Shown here piece after piece: positions 54,195-62,607 of a stretch of DNA of 64,000 bases; position 1 is the first letter of the stretch; each line of letters opens with the position of its first letter. Position numbers and translations under genes: made by a program. The notes under the pieces are model-generated. The model did no database searches. It was not told the origin of the DNA and saw only the letters and a program-made list of their open reading frames with translations. Source of the DNA: Akkermansia muciniphila (lineage in GTDB: Bacteria; Verrucomicrobiota; Verrucomicrobiia; Verrucomicrobiales; Akkermansiaceae); the NCBI RefSeq assembly GCF_018709685.1, contig NZ_JABDHQ010000002.1, forward strand, positions 230,976 through 294,975, given 5' to 3'.

Positions 54195-55958
54195 CTACCT
54201 GCCGGGCTGGAACCACGTCTTGCGCAGGCGGTAAACCCGCAGTCCATGGATGTTTTCATCCAGATGCCACGCCGTACGTATGCCGTGCTGCTCCCAGATA
54301 TGGCGGCTGAGCATCCTCATGAACTTGCTGTCCATGTCGGAATCGTCTCCCTGCGGAGTCAGGCAGACGATGTAAACGTTATCCCTGCACAGGTTCAGGG
54401 AAGACTGGCCCTCCCAGCCCATTTCCTTCAGCTTCTGCTGCACGGGCTTCAAGGGGAAATTCCAGCCGCCCAGCGTCACGACGTTCTTCCGGGAACAGCT
54501 CCATGCCTTGCGGAAGACGGACTGCCCCGGAGCCAGGTCATCAATGGTGCCTCCGGACATCTGGACGCAGAACAGGGAGTCCGGTTCACGGTCCACCCGC
54601 TCGCACAGCAAACGCCCTGCATCCGGGGAAAAGGATTCCAGGTTGGCCTCCCATACGGCGGCGCACGCCTGTGACAGGGAGACGGCAAACGCGCAAAACA
54701 TGGGAACGCCGCCCGCCAGAGCCCCGCGCCCCGTCCACTTGACGCGGATGGGGCGGTACTTCTCAGACCACAGCAGGCACAGCCCCGCAATCAGGAAGGT
54801 GGGATACACCACGCGGAAGTACAGGCGGTCTATGCTGGACATGTACATCAGGATCAGCACCAGCAGGCCGCCCACGCACCACCGCAGCGCAGGAGCATCC
54901 CCGCGCCGGAAAGAAACGCGGCAGGCCAGGCCGAACAAAATCCAGCACGGAAGGAGGTCCATGATGGAATTCCAGGAAAACAGATGAAGGGCCTTTTCCG
55001 CACGGACCCACACCCTGGGCCAGAATTCAGCGCCGTCCCGCGCCAGCAGGAGCCTTTCCAGATAATCCGTATTGAACACCCCCATATCGCAGTTGGTGAA
55101 CATCCGCACCATTTTAATATCATTGGCAAACACGCCGTACTTCTCGCACTGGTACTCGCTCTCCTGCCTGATGGGGCATGTATCCGAGAGCTGCGCGCGG
55201 GCCTGGTTCCATGCCGCCACGTCACACCCCTCCAGCACATTCCGGTGGGCGTACTTGTTATACTCATTCAGCCCGAAGGAGACGGCCAGCACGCAGGCCA
55301 GCGCAAGCCAGAGACGCCCGCGGGCAAGCAGCTTCTCCCGGGACGGTTTAAACCCGTCCAGGCTTCCCGCCAGCAGGATGGCCCCCCAGAAGGCGTCGCA
55401 CACCAGGGCGGCATCCAGCCGGATCATGCTGCCCAGCACGCACAGGAAGCCCCCCAGGCATAGCTTCCTCCATGAGGAGACACCGTATTTCAGGCACATC
55501 AGCACCCCGGTGAACCCTACCAAGAAAGCGGCATGGCTGAATTGAAGGGCGGCGTAAAACCCGGGCATGATCAGCAGCCACACCAGCAGCAGGACCAACG
55601 TATTGAAATCATACTTGCGCGCCTTGCGGGCATGCGCCGTCAGCATCGTGAAAATGCCCGCGCCGCTGGACAGCGTGGCAAACGCCAAAAACACGGGCCA
55701 AACGGACAGGCCGCCCAGCACGGGGGCCGCTTTCAGCAGCAGCCCGGTCAGCAGGGGATTGACGAAAATGACGTGGGCATCCGCGTAGGAAGGATCGCCC
55801 CAGCCGTCAAGCACGGACGCAATCACCAGATCATCATTGGATTGGTACGCCACGCCCACAATGCTCCAGGCCAGCACCAGCAGCAGGAGGTTGAACCATA
55901 CGGGATGGAGCAGCGGAAAAAGCGATGTCCATCTCCAAACCTGTTTCAACATAAGCAA
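54195..55958 (-). CDS. Polytopic membrane protein, GT-C-like glycosyltransferase candidate
   Basis: 587 residues (ATG 55958 or 55952). About ten hydrophobic segments run to residue 410, then comes a soluble C-terminal domain (QKLKEMGWEGQSSLNLC, HIWEQHGIRTAWHLDENIHG). The first extracytoplasmic loop carries SNDDLVIASVLDGW with an Asp-Asp pair, as expected for GT-C enzymes that use polyprenyl-phosphate sugars. It lies at the 3' end of a cassette with WecE, GNAT, GT2 and two SMR proteins (gap of 122 bases to the nearest), the place ArnT-like transferases hold in related pathways. The GT-C identity is inferred from topology and context. Confidence 0.68.
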   Translation of the reverse strand: MLMLKQVWRWTSLFPLLHPVWFNLLLLVLAWSIVGVAYQSNDDLVIASVLDGWGDPSYADAHVIFVNPLLTGLLLKAAPVLGGLSVWPVFLAFATLSSGAGIFTMLTAHARKARKYDFNTLVLLLVWLLIMPGFYAALQFSHAAFLVGFTGVLMCLKYGVSSWRKLCLGGFLCVLGSMIRLDAALVCDAFWGAILLAGSLDGFKPSREKLLARGRLWLALACVLAVSFGLNEYNKYAHRNVLEGCDVAAWNQARAQLSDTCPIRQESEYQCEKYGVFANDIKMVRMFTNCDMGVFNTDYLERLLLARDGAEFWPRVWVRAEKALHLFSWNSIMDLLPCWILFGLACRVSFRRGDAPALRWCVGGLLVLILMYMSSIDRLYFRVVYPTFLIAGLCLLWSEKYRPIRVKWTGRGALAGGVPMFCAFAVSLSQACAAVWEANLESFSPDAGRLLCERVDREPDSLFCVQMSGGTIDDLAPGQSVFRKAWSCSRKNVVTLGGWNFPLKPVQQKLKEMGWEGQSSLNLCRDNVYIVCLTPQGDDSDMDSKFMRMLSRHIWEQHGIRTAWHLDENIHGLRVYRLRKTWFQPGR

Positions 55959-56080
55959 ATTCCCTGACTTTGGGGGCTATTCTCCCTGTCCGGGCCCGCA
56001 TACTAGAAACGGGGAAAATGAAAGTCAAGAGCCGATCCCGGCGCACACGGCGGGAAAGTCAAAAGGCCATTACGCCCGCC

Positions 56081-56431
56081 TCAGCGGTTCAGACAGATAA
56101 TGATGCCCGCAATAATCATCAGGTTCCCCCCTATCTTGCGCCAGGTAATCGGTTTGCCGAAAAAAATCCGGTCAAAGAAAAGGATGTACACGTACGCGGA
56201 ACACTCCAGCACGTTCACCGTAATCATCGGCAGGTGGGACAGGCAGTAAAACGTCAGCAGGCAGCAGCCCAGGAAAATGGAATAGGCCGTCACGGTAGCC
56301 GGATTCACGAAGTAGGAAATGCCCGTCAGCCGTTCGTTCATGGCGGATTTTTTCAGAATCACCTGCGTGCACGACGCCAGGAAAACGGAAAACAGGTTCA
56401 GGCCTATGTAGAATTCCTCATTCATGCGCAT
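56081..56431 (-). CDS. SMR/EamA-type half-transporter, ArnE/ArnF-like (second)
   Basis: 116 residues with four TM segments. The pattern IGLNLFSVFLASCTQVILKKSA at the start, then TAYSIFLGCCLLTFYCLS, and a closing GKPITWRKIGGNLMIIAGIIICL is that of small multidrug-resistance/EamA halves such as ArnE and ArnF, which flip undecaprenyl-phosphate-linked sugars. It overlaps the first half-transporter by 14 bases, suggesting a heterodimer. Start ATG 56431 or 56425. Confidence 0.78.
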   Translation of the reverse strand: MRMNEEFYIGLNLFSVFLASCTQVILKKSAMNERLTGISYFVNPATVTAYSIFLGCCLLTFYCLSHLPMITVNVLECSAYVYILFFDRIFFGKPITWRKIGGNLMIIAGIIICLNR

Positions 56432-56759
56432 CTTCCTCCGTGGAAACCAGAATAATGCCGCCGATGATGAGCACCGCCCCTGCCGCCAGCGTCCAGGAGA
56501 GGGCTTCCCCCAGGCAGAGCCACGCCAGCAGGATGCCCCAGAGAACGACGGCGGAACGGTTGGCGTAAGCCACGCCCAGATTGAATTTTTTCAGCATCAC
56601 CTGCCACCCCGCCGCATAAATGCCCAGCAGGAAAAGCACGCCGGCCAGAAAAGCGTACTTGCGCCAGTCCGTCCAGCCATAGGGGGCCGCCATGCGCCCC
56701 AGGACGGTATTCAGGGCGTAAACGACGAACAGAAGGTGAAGGACAAGGTAGTTGATCAT
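56418..56759 (-). CDS. SMR/EamA-type half-transporter, ArnE/ArnF-like (first)
   Basis: 113 residues from ATG 56759 (MINYLVLHLLFVVYALNTV). Four TM segments; the signature is QVMLKKFNLGVAYANRSAVV and GEALSWTLAAGAVLIIGGIILV. It differs in sequence from the second half-transporter, as ArnE and ArnF differ from each other. The 3' end overlaps the second gene by 14 bases, and the start lies 23 bases after the GT2 stop. It probably forms part of a lipid-linked sugar flippase. Confidence 0.78.
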   Translation of the reverse strand: MINYLVLHLLFVVYALNTVLGRMAAPYGWTDWRKYAFLAGVLFLLGIYAAGWQVMLKKFNLGVAYANRSAVVLWGILLAWLCLGEALSWTLAAGAVLIIGGIILVSTEEDAHE

Positions 56760-56782
56760 AGGGGAAAAGAGCCGGGAGAAAC

Positions 56783-57721
56783 TCACTCATAACGGCGCGC
56801 CACTACCACGGCGGGCCTGTGCTTGGTTTCATTGTAAATCTTGGAGATATAAATGCCGATGACCCCCAGGCACATCAGGATCAACCCGCCCACCAGCCAG
56901 ATGGAGGCCACGGAGGAGGCCCACCCCGGGGGGGCCACATTATAAAGGAGCTGACGGACAAGCACCCACGCGACGTACAGCATGGCCACCAGCGTCACCC
57001 CCATGCCGAAGTACGAAATGTACACCAGCGGCCTGGCGCTGTAGGAGACCACGGAATTCACCGCCAGCGCCATCTTCTTGCGGAACGTATACGTGGTGGG
57101 GGAGGTGGAGGCCTTCTTCACCATGCACGGCACCTGCCGGAAGCCGGCGGAAACGCACAGGCCGAAAAAGAAAGGTTCCCGGTCCTGGAACTTCAGCATT
57201 TCCCGCAGGAAACGCGCGCTCATCAGCCGCGCCGTAACCATGTTCTTTGTAATCTGCTGGTCGGAAAGCAGGTTGAACACCGTATAAAACAACTCTCCGG
57301 AGACGGCTTCAAACAAACCGCCCTTCCTCTTCTCCTGCACGCCGTACACCACGTCCGCCCCGGAGCCGTCCATCTGCCGGGAAAAATCCCCCAGCCATTC
57401 GGGAGCTTCCTCCAAATCACTGTCAATCAGGAACACGCGTTCTCCGCGCGCTTCCTCGCACGCCACGTACATGGCCAGATGGTGGCCGAAGTTGCGGGAC
57501 AGGTCCACCACGCGTACGCGGCTATCCTTCTCCCGTTCCTTCAGGGCTTCTTCCAGTCCTCCCCGCGGGCAGCCGTCATTGACCAGCACTACCTCCGTGC
57601 GGGAGGGATCGTAACCCGCCTCAAGCGCGGCGGCGAAGCTGCGGGAACAGAACTCCGCCAGATAGGAGCCCGTGCAGTACACGGTAGCCACGATGGACAG
57701 TTGAACCTGTGGATCAGTCAT
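56783..57721 (-). CDS. GT2 polyprenyl-phosphate glycosyltransferase (ArnC/GtrB-like)
   Basis: 312 residues from ATG 57721 (MTDPQVQLSIVATVYC). GT-A domain with the metal motif DSD in FLIDSDLEEAPEWL and the family mark YGVQEKRKGGLFEAVSG. Two C-terminal TM segments (about 235-262 and 268-292, GGLILMCLGVIGIYISKIY) anchor it, as in ArnC and GtrB. It would move an activated sugar to undecaprenyl phosphate. Its ATG overlaps the GNAT stop by ATGA, so translation is coupled. Given the upstream WecE and GNAT, an acetylated 4-amino-sugar is the likely donor sugar. Confidence 0.87.
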   Translation of the reverse strand: MTDPQVQLSIVATVYCTGSYLAEFCSRSFAAALEAGYDPSRTEVVLVNDGCPRGGLEEALKEREKDSRVRVVDLSRNFGHHLAMYVACEEARGERVFLIDSDLEEAPEWLGDFSRQMDGSGADVVYGVQEKRKGGLFEAVSGELFYTVFNLLSDQQITKNMVTARLMSARFLREMLKFQDREPFFFGLCVSAGFRQVPCMVKKASTSPTTYTFRKKMALAVNSVVSYSARPLVYISYFGMGVTLVAMLYVAWVLVRQLLYNVAPPGWASSVASIWLVGGLILMCLGVIGIYISKIYNETKHRPAVVVARRYE

Positions 57722-58218
57722 AACGTTTTTACGTACATCAGAACGCGTTTTTTCTCCCCGTTTTTCCAGCATTCCCCGTCCTCTTCCGGGGCATGGGCAA
57801 ACCCCATGCGCTCATGAAAACGGATGGACGCGGCGTTGTCATCCAGAATCCGGGCGCACAGCTTTTCCAGCCCCAGTTCCTCCGCGGCCAGCTCCATCAT
57901 CCGCGCATACGCGGCGGAGGCCGGGCGCAGTTCCCTGAATCCCCGGTCATACAGGTAAATGCCTATCTCCCCACGGCGCGCGGCGCGGTCAAACCACGGC
58001 AGGTACACCAGCCCCAGCGGGATCCGGTCCGCGTAAATCACGCAGGCAAGGGCATCCTCCCCGCGGATATTCCTTTCCAGCCATGCCTGGTGCTGGTCCT
58101 CCGTCACCTGGTCCAGCAGAAAAAAAGGGCTGACCGCGTCGGAATTGCGCCACATGCGGAGCTGCATGCGCATGGACTCGTCCACATCGGACACGTTAAC
58201 CAGGTGAATCTTCATCAT
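57718..58218 (-). CDS. GNAT N-acetyltransferase, PseH/WecD-like
   Basis: 166 residues (ATG 58218 or 58215). GNAT fold with EIGIYLYDRGFRELRPASAAYARMMELAAEEL (in parts) as motif A and ILDDNAASIRFHERMGFAHA at motif B. A start MRMWRNSDAVSPFFL is typical of the RimJ/PseH-type that acetylates nucleotide-linked amino sugars. Sandwiched between a WecE-type aminotransferase and an ArnC-like GT2 (both ATGA overlaps), it probably N-acetylates the 4-amino-sugar made by the former, much as WecD acts on dTDP-Fuc4N. Substrate by inference. Confidence 0.75.
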   Translation of the reverse strand: MMKIHLVNVSDVDESMRMQLRMWRNSDAVSPFFLLDQVTEDQHQAWLERNIRGEDALACVIYADRIPLGLVYLPWFDRAARRGEIGIYLYDRGFRELRPASAAYARMMELAAEELGLEKLCARILDDNAASIRFHERMGFAHAPEEDGECWKNGEKKRVLMYVKTL

Positions 58219-59354
58219 GCTTCAATCTCTTCCAGGCCAAACCCGGCCCGCAACACTTCCCGGCAGCCCTCTTCCCCCAGGTCATAATACAGGGGAAGCC
58301 TCAGCAGCGTTTCACTGGTGCGATCCGTATGCGGCATGGGTCCGACACAACGCCCGAACCTCACCCCGGCGGGGGAGGAATGAAGGGGAATGTAATGGAA
58401 CACGGCCTTGATTCCGCATTCCGCCAGCTTGCCAATCAGGCTGGTGCGCTCCTCCAGAGAATTGAGCAGGATGTAATACATGTGCGCGTTGTGCGAGCAG
58501 TGTTCCGGAACGCACGGACGCCGCAGGACGCCCCGTTTTTCCAGAGGTTCCAGCGCGCGGTGGTACATGTTCCACCACTTCAGCCTTTCCCCGTTGATCT
58601 CCTGCCCGTGTTCAAGCTGGGCATACAGATAGGCGGCCGTCATTTCCCCGGGAAGATAGGAAGAGCCTACGTCCACCCAGGTGTACTTGTCCACCTGCCC
58701 ACGGAAAAACTTGGCCCGGTTGGTCCCTTTTTCCCGGATAATCTCCGCACGTTCCATCAATTCCGGATCATTCACCAGCAGGGCGCCGCCTTCACCTGAA
58801 ATAACATTCTTGGTCTCATGGAAGCTGTAGCACCCCAAATGGCCGATGGAACCGAGCCTGCGCCCCTTATAGCAGGAACCTACGCCCTGGGCCGCATCTT
58901 CAATCACGTACAGGCGGTGCCGCCGGGCTATATCCATGACGGCGTCCATATCGCACGCCACTCCCGCGTAATGAACCACACAGATGGCGCGGGTGCGGTC
59001 CGTAATGGCCGCTTCAATCAGTGTCTCATCAATGTTCTGGGTATCCGGCCTGATGTCCACGAAAACGGGAACGGCGCCGCGCAGGACGAACGCGTTCGCC
59101 GTGGAAACGAACGTGTAGGAAGGCATGATAATCTCGTCCCCCGGCTGGCAGCCGATTAGCAGGGCGGCCATTTCCAGAGCCGCGGTTCCGGAATGGACCA
59201 GCAGGGCCTTCCCGGCCCCGGTGCGCTCCACGAGCAGTTCATGGCATTTTTTCGTATAATAGCCGTCTCCGCATAAATGGGCACGCTGGATGGCGTCCCG
59301 GATGTAATCCAGTTCGGGACCGTGTTTGTGAGGTTGGTTGAAGGGAATCTCCAT
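58215..59354 (-). CDS. wecE: dTDP-4-amino-4,6-dideoxygalactose transaminase (WecE-like)
   Basis: 379 residues from ATG 59354, giving MEIPFNQPHKHGPELDYI, close to the E. coli WecE start (an ATG at 59378 would add eight). PLP aminotransferase that converts dTDP-4-keto-6-deoxyglucose to dTDP-4-amino-4,6-dideoxygalactose. The PLP lysine is Lys182 in SFHETKNVISGEGG; MPSYTFVSTANAFVLRGA, FVDIRPDTQNIDETLIEAAI and REKGTNRAKFFRGQVDKYTW (each in parts) match WecE almost word for word. It leads the cassette that runs to 54195, joined by an ATGA overlap to the GNAT. Confidence 0.93.
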   Translation of the reverse strand: MEIPFNQPHKHGPELDYIRDAIQRAHLCGDGYYTKKCHELLVERTGAGKALLVHSGTAALEMAALLIGCQPGDEIIMPSYTFVSTANAFVLRGAVPVFVDIRPDTQNIDETLIEAAITDRTRAICVVHYAGVACDMDAVMDIARRHRLYVIEDAAQGVGSCYKGRRLGSIGHLGCYSFHETKNVISGEGGALLVNDPELMERAEIIREKGTNRAKFFRGQVDKYTWVDVGSSYLPGEMTAAYLYAQLEHGQEINGERLKWWNMYHRALEPLEKRGVLRRPCVPEHCSHNAHMYYILLNSLEERTSLIGKLAECGIKAVFHYIPLHSSPAGVRFGRCVGPMPHTDRTSETLLRLPLYYDLGEEGCREVLRAGFGLEEIEA

Positions 59355-59482
59355 GGCTTCCAGAAAGGACCGGCTCATGATGAACGCCCGGCGCGGGCAT
59401 GCCAGTCCTGCGGAGAACGTTTCCGCAGCAACGCCGTCCGCATGCGAAAGACCCTACTATGAACGGAGTGCTGAAAACAAGC

Positions 59483-60604
59483 CTAGACCTTGATGAAGGT
59501 CCGGTTTTTGTACATGTAATACAGCACGCCCCAAATCAGGGCGTAATTGCACAAATAAAAGACAAACCGGTTCGCATCCCCGAAGCACTCGCTGAACCCG
59601 GTGAACAGCACGCGGGAGAAATTGCGCGTGGGGGGGCACAACTCCGCCCACATGTAGACGAAAATGGCGTTGCTCCCGATCACGGAGAAAAAGAACGTCA
59701 GCCAGTTCAGCTTCAGCACGTCCGTCAGCAGATAGAACAGGGCCAGCAGGAAATAGCACCAGCCCGCCGCCCACAGCACCATGGAGCTGGTGAACAGATG
59801 CTTGATGATCGGAAAATCCAGGCTCCAGACATATCCCAGAACCAGGCACCCCGCGCCTGAACCCAGAAGCCAGAGCAGTTTTTTCCCGTGCCCCTCCACC
59901 CGTTTCAATATCTGACCGCCCAGCAGCCCGAGCATGGTCATGGCCCCAAAGCCGAACTGGGCCAGTATCCACGCATAATTCGTTCCATCCTGCCAGTTCC
60001 CCATCAGGTACTTGTCCAGCAGCAGGGCCAGGTTACGCCCCGGTTCCAGCATCCCCGCCGGACATGAACCCACTACGGGGTCGGAAAAGGGAACAAACTT
60101 CATGACCAGCCAGTAAACGGCCAGCAGCAGCCCCGTGACCACCACCTGCCACCGGATGGACAGATGAAGCAGGCAGACGGCCGCTATCAGGTAGCCGGAG
60201 GCGATGGCCTGGAGCGTATTGCAGTACAAGGATATTTTGGACGGCTCAAAACTCAGCAGGTTGCCCTGCACCACCATGCCCAGCAAAAACAGCACCACCA
60301 CCCGCTTGGCCACCTTCAGGTAAATCTTCCACATGGGTTCCGTGCCAATGCGCCTGGAAAAGGAAAACGGCATGGCCGTACCCACAATAAACAGGAAGAG
60401 AGGCATCACCAGGTCCCAGGCCGCAAACCCTTCCCAATTCACGTGCGTGCTGTGCTTCACCAGCCATGCGGGGCTCTGGTCATAAAAAAGATTAATGCCG
60501 GCCACTACCAGGGCCAGCCCTCCCGTCAGGAAAAACATGTCAAACCCCCGCAGGGCGTCAATGGCCGCAATCCTCTGCGGCTTGGTACCGGAAGCTGAAC
60601 TCAT
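59483..60604 (-). CDS. COG4299/DUF5009-type membrane acyltransferase (HGSNAT-like)
   Basis: 373 residues with about ten TM segments. It opens with RIAAIDALRGFDMFFLTGG, the signature of the heparan-alpha-glucosaminide N-acetyltransferase (HGSNAT)/COG4299 family, and has VMPLFLFIVGTAMPFSFSRR. The lysosomal homologue moves acetyl groups across the membrane to glucosamine; bacterial roles are not well known. It lies 104-128 bases upstream of wecE on the same strand, so it may be co-expressed with the amino-sugar cassette, or may acetylate imported or surface glycans on its own. Confidence 0.8.
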   Translation of the reverse strand: MSSASGTKPQRIAAIDALRGFDMFFLTGGLALVVAGINLFYDQSPAWLVKHSTHVNWEGFAAWDLVMPLFLFIVGTAMPFSFSRRIGTEPMWKIYLKVAKRVVVLFLLGMVVQGNLLSFEPSKISLYCNTLQAIASGYLIAAVCLLHLSIRWQVVVTGLLLAVYWLVMKFVPFSDPVVGSCPAGMLEPGRNLALLLDKYLMGNWQDGTNYAWILAQFGFGAMTMLGLLGGQILKRVEGHGKKLLWLLGSGAGCLVLGYVWSLDFPIIKHLFTSSMVLWAAGWCYFLLALFYLLTDVLKLNWLTFFFSVIGSNAIFVYMWAELCPPTRNFSRVLFTGFSECFGDANRFVFYLCNYALIWGVLYYMYKNRTFIKV

Positions 60605-60783
60605 GGCGATATCCCCTATTACGGAGCCCTGCCCTTCAACCTTTCCACACGCCTTCTTTTTCCACGATCCTGCAAAGAAAAACGGCTGTTTCCGTAAAAA
60701 ACCATACCCTCCGCGGCAACTCCGTCATGATGTCCTTCTCCGTATTTCCTTCCCCGCGTTCCGTGCTATGCTTCCCCCGCAGC

Positions 60784-61314
60784 ATGACCATCGGGAATCT
60801 CCAATCCGGCAACCGCGACAGCTTCCGGGACATTGAAATCTACGCCCGGCTGAAAATGGATGAACTGGGCCTCCCGGACTGGAAATTCGGCTGGGACCGT
60901 GCCCGCAGGCGGCTGGGCGTATGCCGCCTTCTGGAAAAAAGCATCTCCCTCTCCGTCCACTTTGTCCGCGCCAATCTGGAAGCTCCCCATGAAATCCGTG
61001 ACACCATCCTGCATGAAATAGCCCATGCCTTGGCCTGGACACGCCACGGAGAACGCACCCATGGCGCGCAGTGGAAACAAATCTGCCGGGAAATAGGGGC
61101 CGTCCCGTGCGCCGCCGCCAAACCGGACACCATCCGCGTCACCACGTACAAGTACCTTCTGCGCCTGAAAACAACGGGCGAAGTAGTCGGCAAATACCAC
61201 CGCCGCCCCGCCTTCGCTAAACATCTCAAGCGCATGGCCCTGAAAGGCCGCCCCGAGACGCTGGGACAGCTGGAATTGATTCTCTATGAGACGCAAAGTC
61301 CGCCAGCGTTATAA
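60784..61314 (+). CDS. SprT-like zinc metalloprotein
   Basis: 176 residues from ATG 60784 (an ATG at 60727 would add 19). The zinc motif is HEIAHAL in DTILHEIAHALAW, with a third ligand likely in THGAQWKQIC. This is the SprT-like/WSS1 pattern (HExxH followed by HG..W). Bacterial members are unassigned; eukaryotic relatives cleave DNA-protein cross-links. The C-terminal region is basic, which suits DNA binding. It is the last GC-rich gene before the AT-rich region. Confidence 0.8.
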   Translation: MTIGNLQSGNRDSFRDIEIYARLKMDELGLPDWKFGWDRARRRLGVCRLLEKSISLSVHFVRANLEAPHEIRDTILHEIAHALAWTRHGERTHGAQWKQICREIGAVPCAAAKPDTIRVTTYKYLLRLKTTGEVVGKYHRRPAFAKHLKRMALKGRPETLGQLELILYETQSPPAL

Positions 61315-61595
61315 CGAAAGGGCTTACTGCATTCAAATTCAGTAATTTTCATAGATAACTCTCATATTTCCATCCTTATTGAGAAGGCGTAGCTTAAAAG
61401 AATATACAACCACCAAAATTATTTAATAATAATCTACAAAAACAAGCCCTCCGGAATCTGCAACTTTCCGGAGGGTTTGCTTTTGCTAAACCTTATAACG
61501 TTTGTTCAAAATGGTTTTGTTCAAGCGCATTCAGAATAGATTAATTTAAGTAACATATCGTGAATTAAGGATATTATTAAAATAGTAACAAACTC
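61315..61595. other. Start of AT-rich region, no gene seen
   Basis: Base composition drops abruptly from about here to the end of the window. I see no gene in this stretch and no tRNA or attachment site; it holds the hairpin terminator at 61443-61484. Confidence 0.55.
61443..61484 (+). terminator. Terminator downstream of the SprT-like gene
   Basis: A 14-bp stem with one G-T pair (61443-61456 with 61466-61479) followed by CTTTT. It lies within the AT-rich zone but its stem is GC-rich, so it may belong to the GC-rich ancestral sequence. Confidence 0.8.
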
Positions 61596-61874
61596 TTAAA
61601 GGAATGGAAAAATTAATGAGAATATTGAAAATATAACAAAAAAGTAAAACATAGAAACAGCAAAAAATATCAATGGGGTTTTCCTATTTAAAAAGAAAGA
61701 GTACACCCAACAAAACAAAAAAACCACAATAACAAAAATTAAATAGAAGGCCAAATATCCCAATTGCGTGTCACTATTTTTATTATAAAATTGTTGTAGA
61801 ACATACGTAACGCATATGTTAACGACAAACAAAATAATGGGAATGACCCAAGTTATAACATTTTTTGTATTCAT
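61596..61874 (-). CDS. Three-TM small membrane protein, immunity candidate
   Basis: 92 residues with three hydrophobic segments (about 7-27, 43-63 and 68-91) and few charged residues. There is no recognised family. It is 13 bases after the end of the frame-broken gene at 61888-62237 on the same strand, and AT-rich like its neighbours. Small TM proteins downstream of toxin genes are often immunity proteins to pore-forming or envelope toxins; here this is inference from position only. Confidence 0.55.
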   Translation of the reverse strand: MNTKNVITWVIPIILFVVNICVTYVLQQFYNKNSDTQLGYLAFYLIFVIVVFLFCWVYSFFLNRKTPLIFFAVSMFYFFVIFSIFSLIFPFL

Positions 61875-61887
61875 CTTGTCTACACAT

Positions 61888-62237
61888 TCAACAATAGGCG
61901 CAATATTTTTGCCCTCTATGATTTACAATCCCGAAAGCTGATTCGCCCAATTTGTAATTAAGCTCTGTGGAACCATAATGCCAAACATATGGATTATAGC
62001 GTGCTGGTAAGCCACTAAATGCGGTAATCACCTCCAGGTTCTAAATCCCAGTCTGCAATAAAGTCTTCCAATCCATCCGTATCTCCGTACCAACCTTGAA
62101 GATAGTGTTTTGAATTTGATAAGTGACATCAGTTTTGGGTTGAAATGTATACCTTTAATCCATTTTAATATTTCCATAGCTTCTAACAATACAGCCTGTG
62201 TTAGTGATCCCATGTATCGTTTTCTTCTACCAAGCAT
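61888..62237 (-). pseudogene. Frame-broken small protein gene in AT-rich cluster
   Basis: No single frame covers the region, but three frames carry protein-like stretches in order. From ATG 62237 the first reads MGSLTQAVLLEAMEILKWIK. A second contains GWYGDTDGLEDFIADWDLEP near 62080-62020. A third contains RYNPYVWHYGSTELNYKLGE from about 62000 and ends at 61888. Together about 116 codons could be one protein with two or more frameshifts. Its start codon overlaps the ankyrin gene stop (TAATG). The Asp/Trp-rich middle is unlike any family I know; it may be a decayed immunity protein. Confidence 0.45.
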
Positions 62238-62607
62238 TAGTAGTCATTTTCCCCTGTAGCCTCCAGTAATTGCTTGGCTGTTTTTCCGTCAGTATTTTTC
62301 AATTTCTGGTTAGCTCCTCGTTTAATCAGGAATCGTAGGCAACTATTTGTCCTGTCCGTGCGGCATAATGTAAGGCAGTTTCTTTGTAGGGAAAGGTCAT
62401 AGAGGGTAGCTTCATTTCATTTGAAGTAACATTAATATCAGCCTTAAATTCGAGTAATTTCCTCATGGTATCAATATCCCCGACAGTTGCCGCCAGCATA
62501 AGAGCCGTTTCGCTTCCATTCCATTTTTTATCATATGGATTAAGATTTGGTTGTGGAGTCATGTTCGACGACAAATCCAGGTATGATTTTAATGAATTTT
62601 TGATCAT
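62237..62607 (-). pseudogene. Ankyrin-repeat protein gene with a one-base frameshift
   Basis: The first 89 codons from ATG 62607 give two ankyrin-type repeats (SETALMLAATVGDIDTMRKLL, ETALHYAARTGQ, in parts). In this frame translation stops after about 93 codons. A one-base insertion at the T-run 62346-62348 would restore a further ankyrin half, LRFLIKRGANQKL, then DGKTAKQLLEATGEN up to the TAA at 62237-62239. So the gene is a full-length ankyrin protein with a single-base loss. Ankyrin proteins often occur as immunity proteins in polymorphic-toxin arrays. Confidence 0.62.
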
